Shown here: positions 25,108-34,664 of the stretch, piece after piece
Layout: every line of letters begins with the position of its first letter
How positions within the stretch are numbered: the first letter of the stretch is position 1
Source: JAEUHZ01 sp964552795
GTDB lineage: Bacteria; Planctomycetota; UBA1135; GCA-002686595
NCBI GenBank assembly: GCA_964552795.1
Contig: CAZKIO010000005.1
Span: forward strand, 62,001 to 126,000
Direction of reading: 5' to 3'
Length of the DNA stretch: 64,000 nt
Program-made: the position numbers and the translations under genes
Notes under the pieces: model-generated
The model's database searches: none
What the model saw: the letters and a program-made list of their open reading frames with translations, nothing else
Told to the model about the DNA's origin: nothing

Positions 25108-26301
25108 ATGAACGCCGCCAGCACCTCTCCCCCGCCGCGCCGCGCCGCAGTCGCTACGCTCGGCATCGTCGGCGGCGGACAGCTCGCCAAGATGACGGCG
25201 CAGGCGGCGACGCAACTGGGCTGCGAGGTGGTCGTGCTGGAACGCGACCGCGAGTTCCCGGCGCAGGCGCTCGACACGCGCTGGGTGCACGGCGACCTGG
25301 ACGATCCGCAGAAGCTCCTGGAGCTGGCGGCCGAGGTCGACGTGACGACGCTCGAGAACGAGTTCGTGCCGCCCGACGCGCTGGAACAGGTGGAGCGCGC
25401 GGGGCACGTGCTGCGGCCCTCGTCCAGGGCCATGCGCCTCGTGCAGGACAAGCTGGTCCAGAAGCGCACGTTCGAGGCGGCCGGGCTGCCGGTCCCGCGC
25501 TTCCAGCCGGTCGAGGCGCCGGACGAGGTCGCCGGCGCGGCCGCGCGGCTGGGCTGGCCGCTGGTCATGAAGCGCCGGACGTTGGGCTACGACGGCAAGG
25601 GCAACGCGACGCTGCGCTCCGCGGCCGACGTGGATGCTGCCTGGAAGCGCCTCGAAGGCGGCGGCGGGCGCCTGTACGTCGAGGAGTTCTGCGCGTTCGA
25701 GCGCGAGCTGGCTGCGATCGTCGTCCGCGCGCTCGACGGAACCGCCGCCGCGTACCCGATCGTCGAGACGGTCAACCGCGACCACGTCTGCCGCCTCGTG
25801 CGCGTGCCGCCGCCGATCCCCGCGCGCGTGGCGGCCGAGGCGGAGCGCATCGCGCGCGCCGCGGTGGAGGCCGTGGGCGGCGTCGGCGCGTTCGGCGTGG
25901 AGATGTTCCTGGCGCCCGACGGCTCGATCGCGATCAACGAGATCGCGCCGCGCGTGCACAACACGGGCCACTACACGATCGAGGCCTGCGCCTCGTCGCA
26001 GTTCGAGAACCACGTGCGCGCCGTGTTCGGCTGGCCGCTGGGATCGACCGCACTGCGCGCCGGCGCGGCGTGCATGGTGAACCTCCTGGGCGCGGGCCCG
26101 GGTCCCGGCACGCCGGTCGGGCTGGAGCGCGCGCTGCGCGTCGCGGGCGCGAGCATCCACGTCTACGGCAAGACCGAGAGCCGCAAGGGCCGCAAGATGG
26201 GGCACGTCACCGCGCTGGGCGCGACGCTGGAGGAGGCCGAGCGCCGCGCTCTGGAAGCCGCCGACGCGATCCGCTTCGGCCAACCCGAAGGAGGTGCCTG
26301 A
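25108..26301 (+). CDS. purK: 5-(carboxyamino)imidazole ribonucleotide synthase PurK
   Basis: 397 residues of ATP-grasp architecture: GIVGGGQLAKM near the N-terminus, LENEFVPPDALE, VMKRRTLGYDGKGN, VEEFCAFERELAAIVVR, and EIAPRVHNTGHYTIEACA with the metal-binding region. It makes N5-CAIR from AIR, bicarbonate and ATP in purine synthesis. I prefer ATG 25108 over the in-frame ATG 25087, because TACGCT/TATGCT -10-like hexamers (25081-25090) would put the transcript start between the two. Its TGA overlaps the purE ATG by one base. Confidence 0.94.
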   Translation: MNAASTSPPPRRAAVATLGIVGGGQLAKMTAQAATQLGCEVVVLERDREFPAQALDTRWVHGDLDDPQKLLELAAEVDVTTLENEFVPPDALEQVERAGHVLRPSSRAMRLVQDKLVQKRTFEAAGLPVPRFQPVEAPDEVAGAAARLGWPLVMKRRTLGYDGKGNATLRSAADVDAAWKRLEGGGGRLYVEEFCAFERELAAIVVRALDGTAAAYPIVETVNRDHVCRLVRVPPPIPARVAAEAERIARAAVEAVGGVGAFGVEMFLAPDGSIAINEIAPRVHNTGHYTIEACASSQFENHVRAVFGWPLGSTALRAGAACMVNLLGAGPGPGTPVGLERALRVAGASIHVYGKTESRKGRKMGHVTALGATLEEAERRALEAADAIRFGQPEGGA

Positions 26302-26831
26302 TGGCGGCCAAGTCAGCGTCGGACGCGCCGATCGTGGGCGTGATCATGGGCAGCGACTCGGACCTCGCGACGATGAAGCTCGCGGCCGACGCGCTGGCGG
26401 AGTTCGACGTGCCGCACGAGGTGCGCGTGGTCAGCGCGCACCGCACGCCCGAGGACATGGCGCGCTACGGAACCGACGCCGCGGGCCGCGGCCTGCGCGT
26501 GATCATCGCCGGCGCGGGCGGCGCCGCGCACCTGCCGGGGATGATCGCCAGCCACACCAGCCTGCCCGTGATCGGCGTGCCGATCGAGACGAAGGCGCTG
26601 CAGGGCCTGGACTCGCTGCTGTCGATCGTGCAGATGCCCGCCGGCGTGCCGGTCGCCACGGTCGGCATCGGCAACGGGCGCAACGCCGGGCTCCTCGCCG
26701 TGCGCCTCTTGGCGTCGCACGACGCGGCGCTGCGCGCGCGCTACGAGGCCTGGATGGCGACGCAGGCCGAGAGCTCGCGGCAGAAGAACCTGAAGCTGCC
26801 CGGCCTCCTGGGTCGGGACGCCGGGGCCTGA
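26301..26831 (+). CDS. purE: N5-CAIR mutase PurE
   Basis: 176 residues. Class I PurE signatures are GVIMGSDSDLATMKLA (substrate phosphate loop), VVSAHRTPEDM, VIIAGAGGAAHLPGMIAS and GVPIETKALQGLDSLLSIVQMP. It rearranges N5-CAIR to CAIR directly downstream of purK, completing the two-step bacterial route. A strong AGGAGG precedes the ATG and the stop/start overlap (TGATG) indicates coupling to purK. The gene is convergent with the TlpA-like gene, 13 bp away. Confidence 0.96.
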   Translation: MAAKSASDAPIVGVIMGSDSDLATMKLAADALAEFDVPHEVRVVSAHRTPEDMARYGTDAAGRGLRVIIAGAGGAAHLPGMIASHTSLPVIGVPIETKALQGLDSLLSIVQMPAGVPVATVGIGNGRNAGLLAVRLLASHDAALRARYEAWMATQAESSRQKNLKLPGLLGRDAGA

Positions 26832-26844
26832 AGGCGCGCGGCGC

Positions 26845-27939
26845 TCAGTTCGGCCGCTTCCCGGCGGCCGCCGCCTCGTACTCGTCCAGCGCCGGCTTGA
26901 GGCGCGCGTCGAGCGCCACGGCCTTGCGCTGCTCCTCGATGGCCTTCGCCACGTCACCCTGCGCGAACCAGGCGCGCGCCAGCGTCTGGAGGCAGGCCGC
27001 GTCCTCGCCCTTGGTGATCTCGACGGCGCGCTGCGCCATCCGCAGCGCCAGGGCCGTGTCGCGGCGCGCGTACTTGCTGGCGGGGTCGACGATCCACCAG
27101 GCGATCCCGTTGAGGATGTCGTCGGAATCCTTGCACACGCCCCCCAGGATCTGTGCGCCCCAGGCGTAGGCCGCGTCGAGGTCCTCGGCGTAGCTCGCCA
27201 GGATCTGGAACTTGGCCGCCGCCGCGCCGATGAACTTCTCGCCGTCGAGCGCCAGCAGGTCGTCGCACACCTTGACGGCGGCGGCGAAGTCCTTGGCCCC
27301 CATCGTGCGGTTGAGGTCCTGCTGCAAGGCCAGCGCGCGCGCTTCGATCTCCTTGGCGCGCTTGGCCGCCTCGGCCATGGCCTTGAGGTCGTGCTTGCCC
27401 GCCAGCACCAGGTCGAGCGTCGCGTCGATCCGCGCGGGGTGCCCGATGTAGACGACGTGCCCCGTGCCGTCGACCAGGAACGAGCACGGAATGCCGCCCT
27501 GGCCGGCCGCGCGCATCCACGCGTCGCTCGTCTTGCGCTCGTCGTCCCAGGCGATCGTGTAGCCCATCTTGTCGCCCTTGTCCTTGACCATGTCCTCGAC
27601 GCGCTCGAGCGTGTTCCCGCGCGTGTCGGCCGAGGTGACGCTGATCACCGTGAACCCCTTGTCCTTGTGCTTCTTCTGCAGCTCCGTGAGGTGCGGCATC
27701 GTCGCGATGCACGGCCCGCACCACGTGGCCCAGAACTCGACCATGTAGACCTTGCCCTTCTCGAAGGACGCGACCGGCGCGCCCTTGAGCCACTTCTGGA
27801 TCGAGAGCGGCGGCGCGGGATCGCCGATGCCCAGCGTCTTCGTCGCCTCCACCTGGGTCGGAATCGCGGCGGCGTGGGCCGCGCCCGCGGACAAGAGCAG
27901 GGTCGATGCGAGACACAGGACGGAGATGCGGAACGACAT
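26845..27939 (-). CDS. exported TlpA-like thioredoxin-fold protein with helical tail
   Basis: 364 residues with a signal peptide (about 1-25, ending AHAAA). The thioredoxin-like domain has the active site WCGPC (C74, C77) and the cis-Pro loop GIPCSFLVD, which matches TlpA/ResA reductases acting in the periplasm. The C-terminal ~170 residues are helical repeats, probably TPR-like (AKRAKEIEARALALQQDLNR, AQRAVEITKGEDA, AIEEQRKAVAL). A role in disulfide reduction outside the cytoplasm is likely; the partner is unknown. AGAGG lies 5 nt before the ATG. Confidence 0.9.
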   Translation of the reverse strand: MSFRISVLCLASTLLLSAGAAHAAAIPTQVEATKTLGIGDPAPPLSIQKWLKGAPVASFEKGKVYMVEFWATWCGPCIATMPHLTELQKKHKDKGFTVISVTSADTRGNTLERVEDMVKDKGDKMGYTIAWDDERKTSDAWMRAAGQGGIPCSFLVDGTGHVVYIGHPARIDATLDLVLAGKHDLKAMAEAAKRAKEIEARALALQQDLNRTMGAKDFAAAVKVCDDLLALDGEKFIGAAAAKFQILASYAEDLDAAYAWGAQILGGVCKDSDDILNGIAWWIVDPASKYARRDTALALRMAQRAVEITKGEDAACLQTLARAWFAQGDVAKAIEEQRKAVALDARLKPALDEYEAAAAGKRPN

Positions 27940-28174
27940 GGAACCTCTGGGGTGCGGATGTGGGGCGGCCTGCCCGATCGGTGGATCGGCCGGCAGGCAG
28001 CCCAGGGTAGCGCCGGCGCGCGCCTGCAGGCGCGGCCTTACGAGCCTCGTGCGCGGCAATCGGCCCGGACTGCGAACTTTCTTCGTTCCCGCGGCTTTCG
28101 GGGCGGGTTTATCGTGGAACTGCCCGCCTCGAGAACGGGCTCACTACCTCCCGGTCCCCAACCAGCCCCTCCCC

Positions 28175-31100
28175 ATGCGCCGACCCCTCTCCGTCCGCGG
28201 TCTGACCGCGGCCGCGGTCCTCCTTTCCTCCACCGCCTCGGCCCAGTTCGACCCGCACCTCTTCCGCACCGATCAGGTCACGGCGCCGGTGCCGCTGGCG
28301 GACTTCGACGCGCGCCTGGACGCCGATGGGCAGCCGGTCCCCGACGTGCTGTCGGCGCTGCGGCAGTCGCGTCCGGCGGCGGCGCTCCGCGCGCGCGAGC
28401 TGGCGCTGGGGCGGCTCTTGCAGGCGGTCCAGGGCGTGCGCGTGGACGACCACCACATGTTCGGCACGCCGCACTTCGTGCGCTCGACGCTGGCGTTCCT
28501 GACGCCGCCCGTCGCCGGCGGCAACGAGGAGGCGCACGCGATCGTGCGCGATTTCCTGGAGGAGTACCGCGGCCTGTTCGAGATCTCGCCGGGCGAGCTC
28601 GAGCGCGCGCGGCTCACGCGCGACTTCTTGACGACGCACAACGGGCTGCGGCACCTGACCTGGAAGCAGCAGATCGGCGAGGTCGAGCTGTTCGGTTGCG
28701 AGCTGCGCGCCAACGTGACGGCCGGCGGCGAGATCGTGAACGTCAGCTCGACGATGCTGCCGCGCCCCGACGGCGATTTTCGCGTCAGCCCGCGCATCGT
28801 GACGGATGCGCAGGCCGTGCTGCTGGCCGCGGCCAGCGTCGGCATCGACGTGAACGAAGTGCCCGGCCCCCTCGGCGCGCCCGCGGGAGCGGAACAGCGC
28901 CGTCACTGGGGCGGGTCGCCCGACTTCCGGGCCGACGAGCCGATCACGACGGTGCTCGTGTACTTCCCGCGCTCGCGCACGGACATCCGCAGCGCGTGGA
29001 TGGTGACCGTGCCCGAGATCGGCATCGGGAACACCTACGACGTCACGATCGACGCCACGACGGGCGAGGTGCTGCGCCGCTGGAACCACCTGCACTTCGC
29101 GGCCGGCGGGACGCAGTCGGTCTCGATGCGCGTGTTCACCAGCGACTCGCCGGCCCCGGGCAGCCCCGGCACGCCGACTCCCAACGGCACGCAGTTCCCC
29201 ACCGTGCCGCAGCAACTGGTCACCGTGGGCTCGGCCGAGTGGCTGCCCTGGTCGCCCAACGGCTGGATCGACGACGGCGGCAACGAGACGCTGGGCAACA
29301 ACGTCGACGCGCACACGGACCTCGACGCGAACAACACGCCCGACCTGCCGCGCCCGGCCGGGTCGCCGGCGCGCGTGTTCGATTTCGCGGCCGACGTGAC
29401 CCAGGCGCCGTCCACCTACCGCAACGCGGCGGTGACGCAGATCTTCTATCTCACGAACCGCTACCACGACATCCTCTACCGCTTCGGCTTCGACGAAGCC
29501 GCCAAGAACTTCCAGCAGACGAACTTCAGCGGCATGGGCGTCGGCGGCGACCGCGTGCAAGCGGATGCGCAGGACGGCTCGGGCACCAACAACGCGAACT
29601 TCGGCACGACCGGCACCGATGGCTCGACCGGCCGCATGCAGATGTACGTCTTCACCGGTCCCAACCCGGATCGCGACGGCGATTTCGACGCCAACATCGT
29701 CTACCACGAGCTCTCGCACGGCTTGTCGATCCGGCTGCTCGACGGGCAGGCCTCGGGCGAGCAGGCCGGCGGAATGGGCGAGGGCTGGGGCGACTTCTTC
29801 GGCCTCGCGCTGACGTCCGAACCGGGCGACGACCCCAACGCCGTGTACTGCACCGGCGGCTGGACCGTGCTCGAGCTCGCCGCGGGCTTCACGGACAACT
29901 ACTACTTCGGCATCCGGCGCTTCCCGTGCTCGACGGACATGACGAAGAACCCGCAGACCTACGCCGACATCGACCCGGCGCAGCAGAGCTACCCGCCGTC
30001 GGTCCCGCGCAGCCCGGTGATCGGCAACACCGCCGACCAGGTCCACAACGTGGGCGAGGTCTGGTGCGTGACGCTGTGGGAGTGCCGCGCCAACCTGATC
30101 GCGGCGCACGGCTTCGCCGGCAACGACATGATCATGGACCTGGTCACCGACGGCCTGAAGCTGGCGCCGGGCACGCCCAACTTCCTGCAGTCGCGCGATT
30201 CGATCCTGCAGGCGGACCTGGTCGACAACGGCGGTGCCAACCTGGGCGCGTTGTGGGCGGGCTTCGCCAAGCGCGGGATGGGCGCGAGCGCCACCTCGCC
30301 CGCGGGCACGACCACGACCGGCATCGTCGAGGCTTTCGACATGCCGAACCTGATCCTGTTCGCGTATCCGAACGGCCGGCCGACGCAGCTCGTGCCGAAC
30401 GCGCCGAACACGTTCCAGGTCCAGGTCGTCGGGCTGGGCTCGATGACGCCGACGCCGGGCTCGGGGCAACTGCACTACAGCGTCAACGGCGGCGGCTTCA
30501 CCGCGATCGGCATGACGCAGACGTCGCCGAACAACTACGACGCGACGATCCCGGCGCAGGCCTGCCTGTCCAGCGTCCGCTACTACGTCAGCTCCGGCGC
30601 GACCGGCGGCACGCAGACCGATCCGAGCGGCGCGCCCGCCGCCAGCCACGTGGCGCTCGTCGCGACGGGGAACGCCGACGTGTACGCGGACGACTTCGAG
30701 ACCGACCAGGGCTGGACGCCGGTCAACCTGGGCGCTTCGAGCGGCGATTGGCAGCGCGGCACGCCGGTGAACGATCCGGCCTGGGCCTACGATCCCACGG
30801 CCGACGGCGACGGCAGCGGGCAGTGCTGGCTGACGCAGAACGCAGCGGGCAACACCGACGTGGACAACGGCTCGGTGCAGCTCACGTCGAGCACGTTCGA
30901 CTTCAGCTCGCCGCTGGGCAAGCTGGCCTACGAGTACTACCTGTACCTCACCAACACGAACGGCGACGACCGCCTGCTGGTCGAGATCAACACGAACGGC
31001 GGCGTCGGTCCCTGGACCGAGATCGCGCGCCACGACACGAGCGGCAGCACGAGCTGGCGGCATCACGAGGTCACCGCGGCCACGGTGCAGGGCCTGGGCG

Positions 31101-31684
31101 TGACGCTCACGGCGAACACGGTCGTCCGCTTCACGGCCAACGACGACGGCACGCAGAGCATCGTCGAAGCCGGCATCGACGGATTCGTCGTGAGCACGGT
31201 CGTCTGCGTCCCGCCGATCACCGCGTACTGCTTCGGCGACGGCAGCGGGACGGCGTGTCCGTGCGGCAACACGGGCGGGGCCGGCGAAGGCTGCCTCAAC
31301 TCGATGGGCGTCGGCGGCGTGCTCGGCGCGACCGGCAGCGCCAGCGTCACGGCCGACACGCTCGTGCTGACCGGCACCGGCATGCCCAACGCCTCCGCGC
31401 TGTACTTCCAAGGCACGACGCAGGACAACGGCGGAGCCGGCAACCTGTTCGGCGACGGCCTGCGCTGCGCGTCGGGCACGATCATCCGCCTGGGCACCAA
31501 GACGAACGCCGGCGGCGGGTCGAGCTATCCGCAAGGCGGCGACCTCCCGGTGTCCGTGCGCGGCCTGGTGCCCGCCGCCGGCGGCGCGCGCAACTACCAG
31601 GTCTGGTACCGCAACGCGGTCGGCTTCTGCACGGCAGCGACGTTCAACCTGACGAACGGCGTGGCCGTGACGTGGCAGCCCTGA
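28175..31684 (+). CDS. secreted M36 fungalysin-type metalloprotease with CxGDGS module
   Basis: 1169 residues. Signal peptide about 1-24 (STASAQ), FTP/propeptide region (~60-260), then the catalytic domain with HELSH at 511-515 and the third zinc ligand E536 in GGMGEGWGD, which is the fungalysin signature. After ~740 come a beta-sandwich region and a MAM/jelly-roll-like domain (DDFETDQGWTP). Residues 1017-1169 are the six-cysteine C-terminal module, ending FNLTNGVAVTWQP. It is predicted to be exported, self-processed and to degrade extracellular protein. No Shine-Dalgarno or TAnnnT hexamer is adjacent to the ATG. Confidence 0.93.
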   Translation: MRRPLSVRGLTAAAVLLSSTASAQFDPHLFRTDQVTAPVPLADFDARLDADGQPVPDVLSALRQSRPAAALRARELALGRLLQAVQGVRVDDHHMFGTPHFVRSTLAFLTPPVAGGNEEAHAIVRDFLEEYRGLFEISPGELERARLTRDFLTTHNGLRHLTWKQQIGEVELFGCELRANVTAGGEIVNVSSTMLPRPDGDFRVSPRIVTDAQAVLLAAASVGIDVNEVPGPLGAPAGAEQRRHWGGSPDFRADEPITTVLVYFPRSRTDIRSAWMVTVPEIGIGNTYDVTIDATTGEVLRRWNHLHFAAGGTQSVSMRVFTSDSPAPGSPGTPTPNGTQFPTVPQQLVTVGSAEWLPWSPNGWIDDGGNETLGNNVDAHTDLDANNTPDLPRPAGSPARVFDFAADVTQAPSTYRNAAVTQIFYLTNRYHDILYRFGFDEAAKNFQQTNFSGMGVGGDRVQADAQDGSGTNNANFGTTGTDGSTGRMQMYVFTGPNPDRDGDFDANIVYHELSHGLSIRLLDGQASGEQAGGMGEGWGDFFGLALTSEPGDDPNAVYCTGGWTVLELAAGFTDNYYFGIRRFPCSTDMTKNPQTYADIDPAQQSYPPSVPRSPVIGNTADQVHNVGEVWCVTLWECRANLIAAHGFAGNDMIMDLVTDGLKLAPGTPNFLQSRDSILQADLVDNGGANLGALWAGFAKRGMGASATSPAGTTTTGIVEAFDMPNLILFAYPNGRPTQLVPNAPNTFQVQVVGLGSMTPTPGSGQLHYSVNGGGFTAIGMTQTSPNNYDATIPAQACLSSVRYYVSSGATGGTQTDPSGAPAASHVALVATGNADVYADDFETDQGWTPVNLGASSGDWQRGTPVNDPAWAYDPTADGDGSGQCWLTQNAAGNTDVDNGSVQLTSSTFDFSSPLGKLAYEYYLYLTNTNGDDRLLVEINTNGGVGPWTEIARHDTSGSTSWRHHEVTAATVQGLGVTLTANTVVRFTANDDGTQSIVEAGIDGFVVSTVVCVPPITAYCFGDGSGTACPCGNTGGAGEGCLNSMGVGGVLGATGSASVTADTLVLTGTGMPNASALYFQGTTQDNGGAGNLFGDGLRCASGTIIRLGTKTNAGGGSSYPQGGDLPVSVRGLVPAAGGARNYQVWYRNAVGFCTAATFNLTNGVAVTWQP

Positions 31685-31695
31685 CGGCTGCGTAT

Positions 31696-31736
31696 CCCGG
31701 CAATGCCGTGCCAGAGCCTGGCACGGTGTTGCCGGG
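31696..31736. terminator. bidirectional hairpin between convergent protease and OPT genes
   Basis: A 19-bp stem from CCCGGCAATGCCGTGCCAG to its partner strand with a 3-nt AGC loop. As RNA all 19 positions pair, two as G-U. It fills the 52-bp gap between the two convergent stop codons. The CCGTGCCAG core is shared with the hairpin at 11242-11281. Confidence 0.75.
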
Positions 31737-33587
31737 TTACGCGGACTTCCGGGTGCTGCGCCGCAGCAGCAGCGCGGCACCGGCCAGCAACGCCAGGCTC
31801 AGCACGGACTCCGTCGTGCCGTGCGTGACCGCCGGCGCGCGCCCGGCGCCCGTCGCGAACGCGTAGCCCGCGATCAGGACGCCGGCGAGGCCCTCGCCGG
31901 CGACGAATCCCGACGCGCACAGGATCCCGCCCTCGGTGTCCACGCGCTCCTTCGCGCGCGCATCGCACCAGCGGCGCACGCAGCCGCCCGCGAAGACCGC
32001 CGCCATGGTCGACAGCGGCAGGTAGATCCCGAGCGCGAAAGGCAGCGCGGGCAGGCCGGCCAGCACGCCGACGACCGACAGCGCGCCGCCCATGACCAGG
32101 AGATCCCAGGGCAGCTCCGCGCCCAGGACGGCCTCGATCATCGTCTTCATCAGGCGCGCTTGCGGCGCGGGCAATCCGCCTTCGCCGAAGCCCTCGCTGT
32201 GTCCCAGCGTGACGACGACCGCCGCGACCACCCAGCACGCCACGCCGGCGGCCAGCAGCTGGCCGTATTGCTGCAGGTACGGCGTGCCCTTCACGAGCCA
32301 GCCGGTCTTCAGGTCCTGCGAGATGTCGCCGGCCTTGCTCGCGGCGACGCACACCACGGTGCCGACGGTCAGGACGGCGGCTTGCGCGGCCACGCCCTTC
32401 CAGCCCAGCGTCAGGAAGATGCCCGCGGTCCCGGCCAGCGTGATCAACGCCATCGCGCTCGTCGGGTTCGACGACACGCCGATCACGCCGACGAGCCGCG
32501 ACGACACCGGCACGAACAGGAAACCGAACACGGCCACGCCGATCGCCGCGACGATCCGGGCGCCGAGCGAGAGCTCGCCGGCGAAGATGTTCGGCACGAG
32601 CGCCATCGCCGCGATCAGCGCCGCGATCCCGCCCAGCAGCACGCCCGGCGGGAGGTCGCGGTCCTCGCGCTCGCCGGTCGCCGCGCCCGGACCAGAGCGC
32701 AAACCGCCCAGCACGGCGTTCAGCGACGCCAGCATGGTCGGTGCCGTGCGGAACACGGTGTACAACCCCGCCGCCGCGACGGCGCCCGCGCCGACGTACA
32801 GCAGGAACCGGTCCTTGATGGCGCCCGCGCCGAGCATGCGCGCGCTCTCCGCGCCCGAATCGATCCAGCCCGCGAGGTGCGCCTTCGTGACCAGCGGATA
32901 GAGCACGAGCGACGCGATCAGCGCACCCGACACCATCACCGCGGCGGCGCGGTAGCCGACGATGAAGCCCACGGCCAGCAGGGCCGGCGCCACCTTGATC
33001 GCGAGGCCGCCGTTGGGAAGGAACTCCGGCCGCCACGCGACGTCCTCGGGCAGCAGCTTCGCCGCGGAGAGCACCAGCTTGATCGCGCCGCCCAACGCGA
33101 TGCCGATCAGGATCCAGCGCCCCGCCGAGCGGCTCTTCTGCGTGGCGTGCAGCACCTCCGCGCACGCACGGCCCTCGGGGTACGGCAACTCCGCGTCGGC
33201 CTGCACGATCAGGAGGCGCCGCAGCGGGACCATGGCGAGGATGCCGAGCACGCCTCCCGCGAACGCCAGCAAGCCGACCTGCCACACGGGCGGTGCGACG
33301 TCCCACAGGAAGAGCGCGGGGATCGTGAAGATCGTGCCCGACGCCAGCGAGCTCGACGCGCTGCCGATCGTCTGCGAGAGGTTCGCCTCCAGGATCGTGC
33401 CGCCGCGCAGGATCTGGAACGTCGCCGCCGACAGCACCGCGATCGGGATCGAGGTCGAGACGGTCAGCCCGGCCTTCAGGCCCAGGTAGGCGTTGGCTGC
33501 GCCGAACAGGCAGCCGAACACGAGTCCGCACAGGACGGCCTTGAGGGTCCACTCCGCGATGCGCGCGGTCGGGGGGGGCGAGGTCAT
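31737..33587 (-). CDS. OPT-family oligopeptide/metal-chelate transporter
   Basis: 616-residue membrane protein with about 14-16 helices. It starts with LKAVLCGLVFGCLFGAANAYLGLKAGLTVSTSIPIAV (conserved OPT N-terminus), has ELPYPEGRACAEVLHA and a GDISQDLKTGWLV segment, all typical of prokaryotic OPT proteins. The substrate may be peptides or metal chelates. ATG 33587 is chosen over an upstream TTG because TAGGCT lies exactly 6 nt before it. Confidence 0.94.
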   Translation of the reverse strand: MTSPPPTARIAEWTLKAVLCGLVFGCLFGAANAYLGLKAGLTVSTSIPIAVLSAATFQILRGGTILEANLSQTIGSASSSLASGTIFTIPALFLWDVAPPVWQVGLLAFAGGVLGILAMVPLRRLLIVQADAELPYPEGRACAEVLHATQKSRSAGRWILIGIALGGAIKLVLSAAKLLPEDVAWRPEFLPNGGLAIKVAPALLAVGFIVGYRAAAVMVSGALIASLVLYPLVTKAHLAGWIDSGAESARMLGAGAIKDRFLLYVGAGAVAAAGLYTVFRTAPTMLASLNAVLGGLRSGPGAATGEREDRDLPPGVLLGGIAALIAAMALVPNIFAGELSLGARIVAAIGVAVFGFLFVPVSSRLVGVIGVSSNPTSAMALITLAGTAGIFLTLGWKGVAAQAAVLTVGTVVCVAASKAGDISQDLKTGWLVKGTPYLQQYGQLLAAGVACWVVAAVVVTLGHSEGFGEGGLPAPQARLMKTMIEAVLGAELPWDLLVMGGALSVVGVLAGLPALPFALGIYLPLSTMAAVFAGGCVRRWCDARAKERVDTEGGILCASGFVAGEGLAGVLIAGYAFATGAGRAPAVTHGTTESVLSLALLAGAALLLRRSTRKSA

Positions 33588-33593
33588 GCGCAA

Positions 33594-33599
33594 AGCCTA
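33594..33599 (-). promoter_or_regulatory. -10-like TAGGCT before the OPT gene
   Basis: TAGGCT, 6 nt before ATG 33587; same hexamer and spacing as queC. It predicts a leaderless transcript. Confidence 0.5.
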
Positions 33600-33623
33600 G
33601 CGACGGCCGGCGTCGGAACGCAG

Positions 33624-34607
33624 TCAGGACAAGCGCCGGTCGACGAGCGACGACGCCGGCCAGTGGAGCACGAGGAACAGCACGATCAGGAACGCCCCCC
33701 ACGTGAGCTCGGTCGTCACGAAGGCCCGCCCCTCGACCAGGTAGATGCCCAGCGCCAGGGCGAACACGTCCAGCATCGCGTAGTGCCGCACCCCGGCGAG
33801 GGCGCGAAGAATCCACCCCACCGTCCGGCCGCCGTGCGCGCGCCACAGGGCCAGGATCGAGAGCAGGCCCGACGCCACCGGCGCGGCCACCAGGAACGCG
33901 GCCATGACCAGCGCCAGCACCACCGCGCCCGACTGCCACAGGCTGTGGACCGAGCCCACGACGCTGATCGGCCGGTCGGAGAGGCGCCAGTCGTCGATCT
34001 CCAGGAAGGGCACCGCGATCCCCGCGACCAGCAGCGCGAGCAGCAGCACGTGACCTAGAGCCAGGATCGACGTCGCGTTCCGCCGCCCTGGCGGCTCGGG
34101 AGGCGCGGCGCGCAGGCGCTTCTGGATGCGCGAGCCGCTGATCATGCTGAGCAGGATCGCCAGGGTGAACAGCAGGATGCCCAGGCGCGGACGCGCGCCG
34201 ACCATCCACTGGTCGCTGGCCAGGGTGATCATCAGGCACACCAGGAACACGTCGAGCATGGACCACTTGCCCAGGCGCCCGACGGCTTCCAGCCACGGCA
34301 GCCTGCGCCGCGGCCTCACGCGCCCGCACACGATCGCCGCCAGCACGCCCAGCTTCGCGAACGGGAAGAGGATCGAGAACGCCACGACCACGACGGCCAG
34401 CACGTAGAGCTCCGATTCCCACAGGAGCTGGACGGAGCGCGGCAGGCTGTACTCCTCGGTGGAGAACACCTTGCGCATGTCCATGAACGGCACCACCAGC
34501 GCCGCGACGTTCAGCGCCAGCGAGGCGAGCAGCATCCAGGGCACGACCCCGCGCCGCCAGCGCCGGACGGGCAGCCACGGTCTCCACGCTGCGCGCGGGG
34601 GCTTCAC
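33624..34607 (-). CDS. PqiA-like membrane protein (tandem)
   Basis: 327 residues with about eight membrane helices in two similar halves, each with the PqiA-type motif: GKWSMLDVFLVC near 112-123 and RHYAMLDVFALAL near 270-282. PqiA proteins work with MCE-type PqiB in lipid trafficking between membranes. The N-terminal zinc ribbons of E. coli PqiA are absent, and no MCE gene is nearby. The start is GTG 34607; the only close ATG is out of frame. Confidence 0.85.
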   Translation of the reverse strand: MKPPRAAWRPWLPVRRWRRGVVPWMLLASLALNVAALVVPFMDMRKVFSTEEYSLPRSVQLLWESELYVLAVVVVAFSILFPFAKLGVLAAIVCGRVRPRRRLPWLEAVGRLGKWSMLDVFLVCLMITLASDQWMVGARPRLGILLFTLAILLSMISGSRIQKRLRAAPPEPPGRRNATSILALGHVLLLALLVAGIAVPFLEIDDWRLSDRPISVVGSVHSLWQSGAVVLALVMAAFLVAAPVASGLLSILALWRAHGGRTVGWILRALAGVRHYAMLDVFALALGIYLVEGRAFVTTELTWGAFLIVLFLVLHWPASSLVDRRLS

Positions 34608-34664
34608 GCGCGCATGATGCGGCCTCGTCCGGCCGAGTTCAGCAGCGGATTCCGGACCGGCGGC

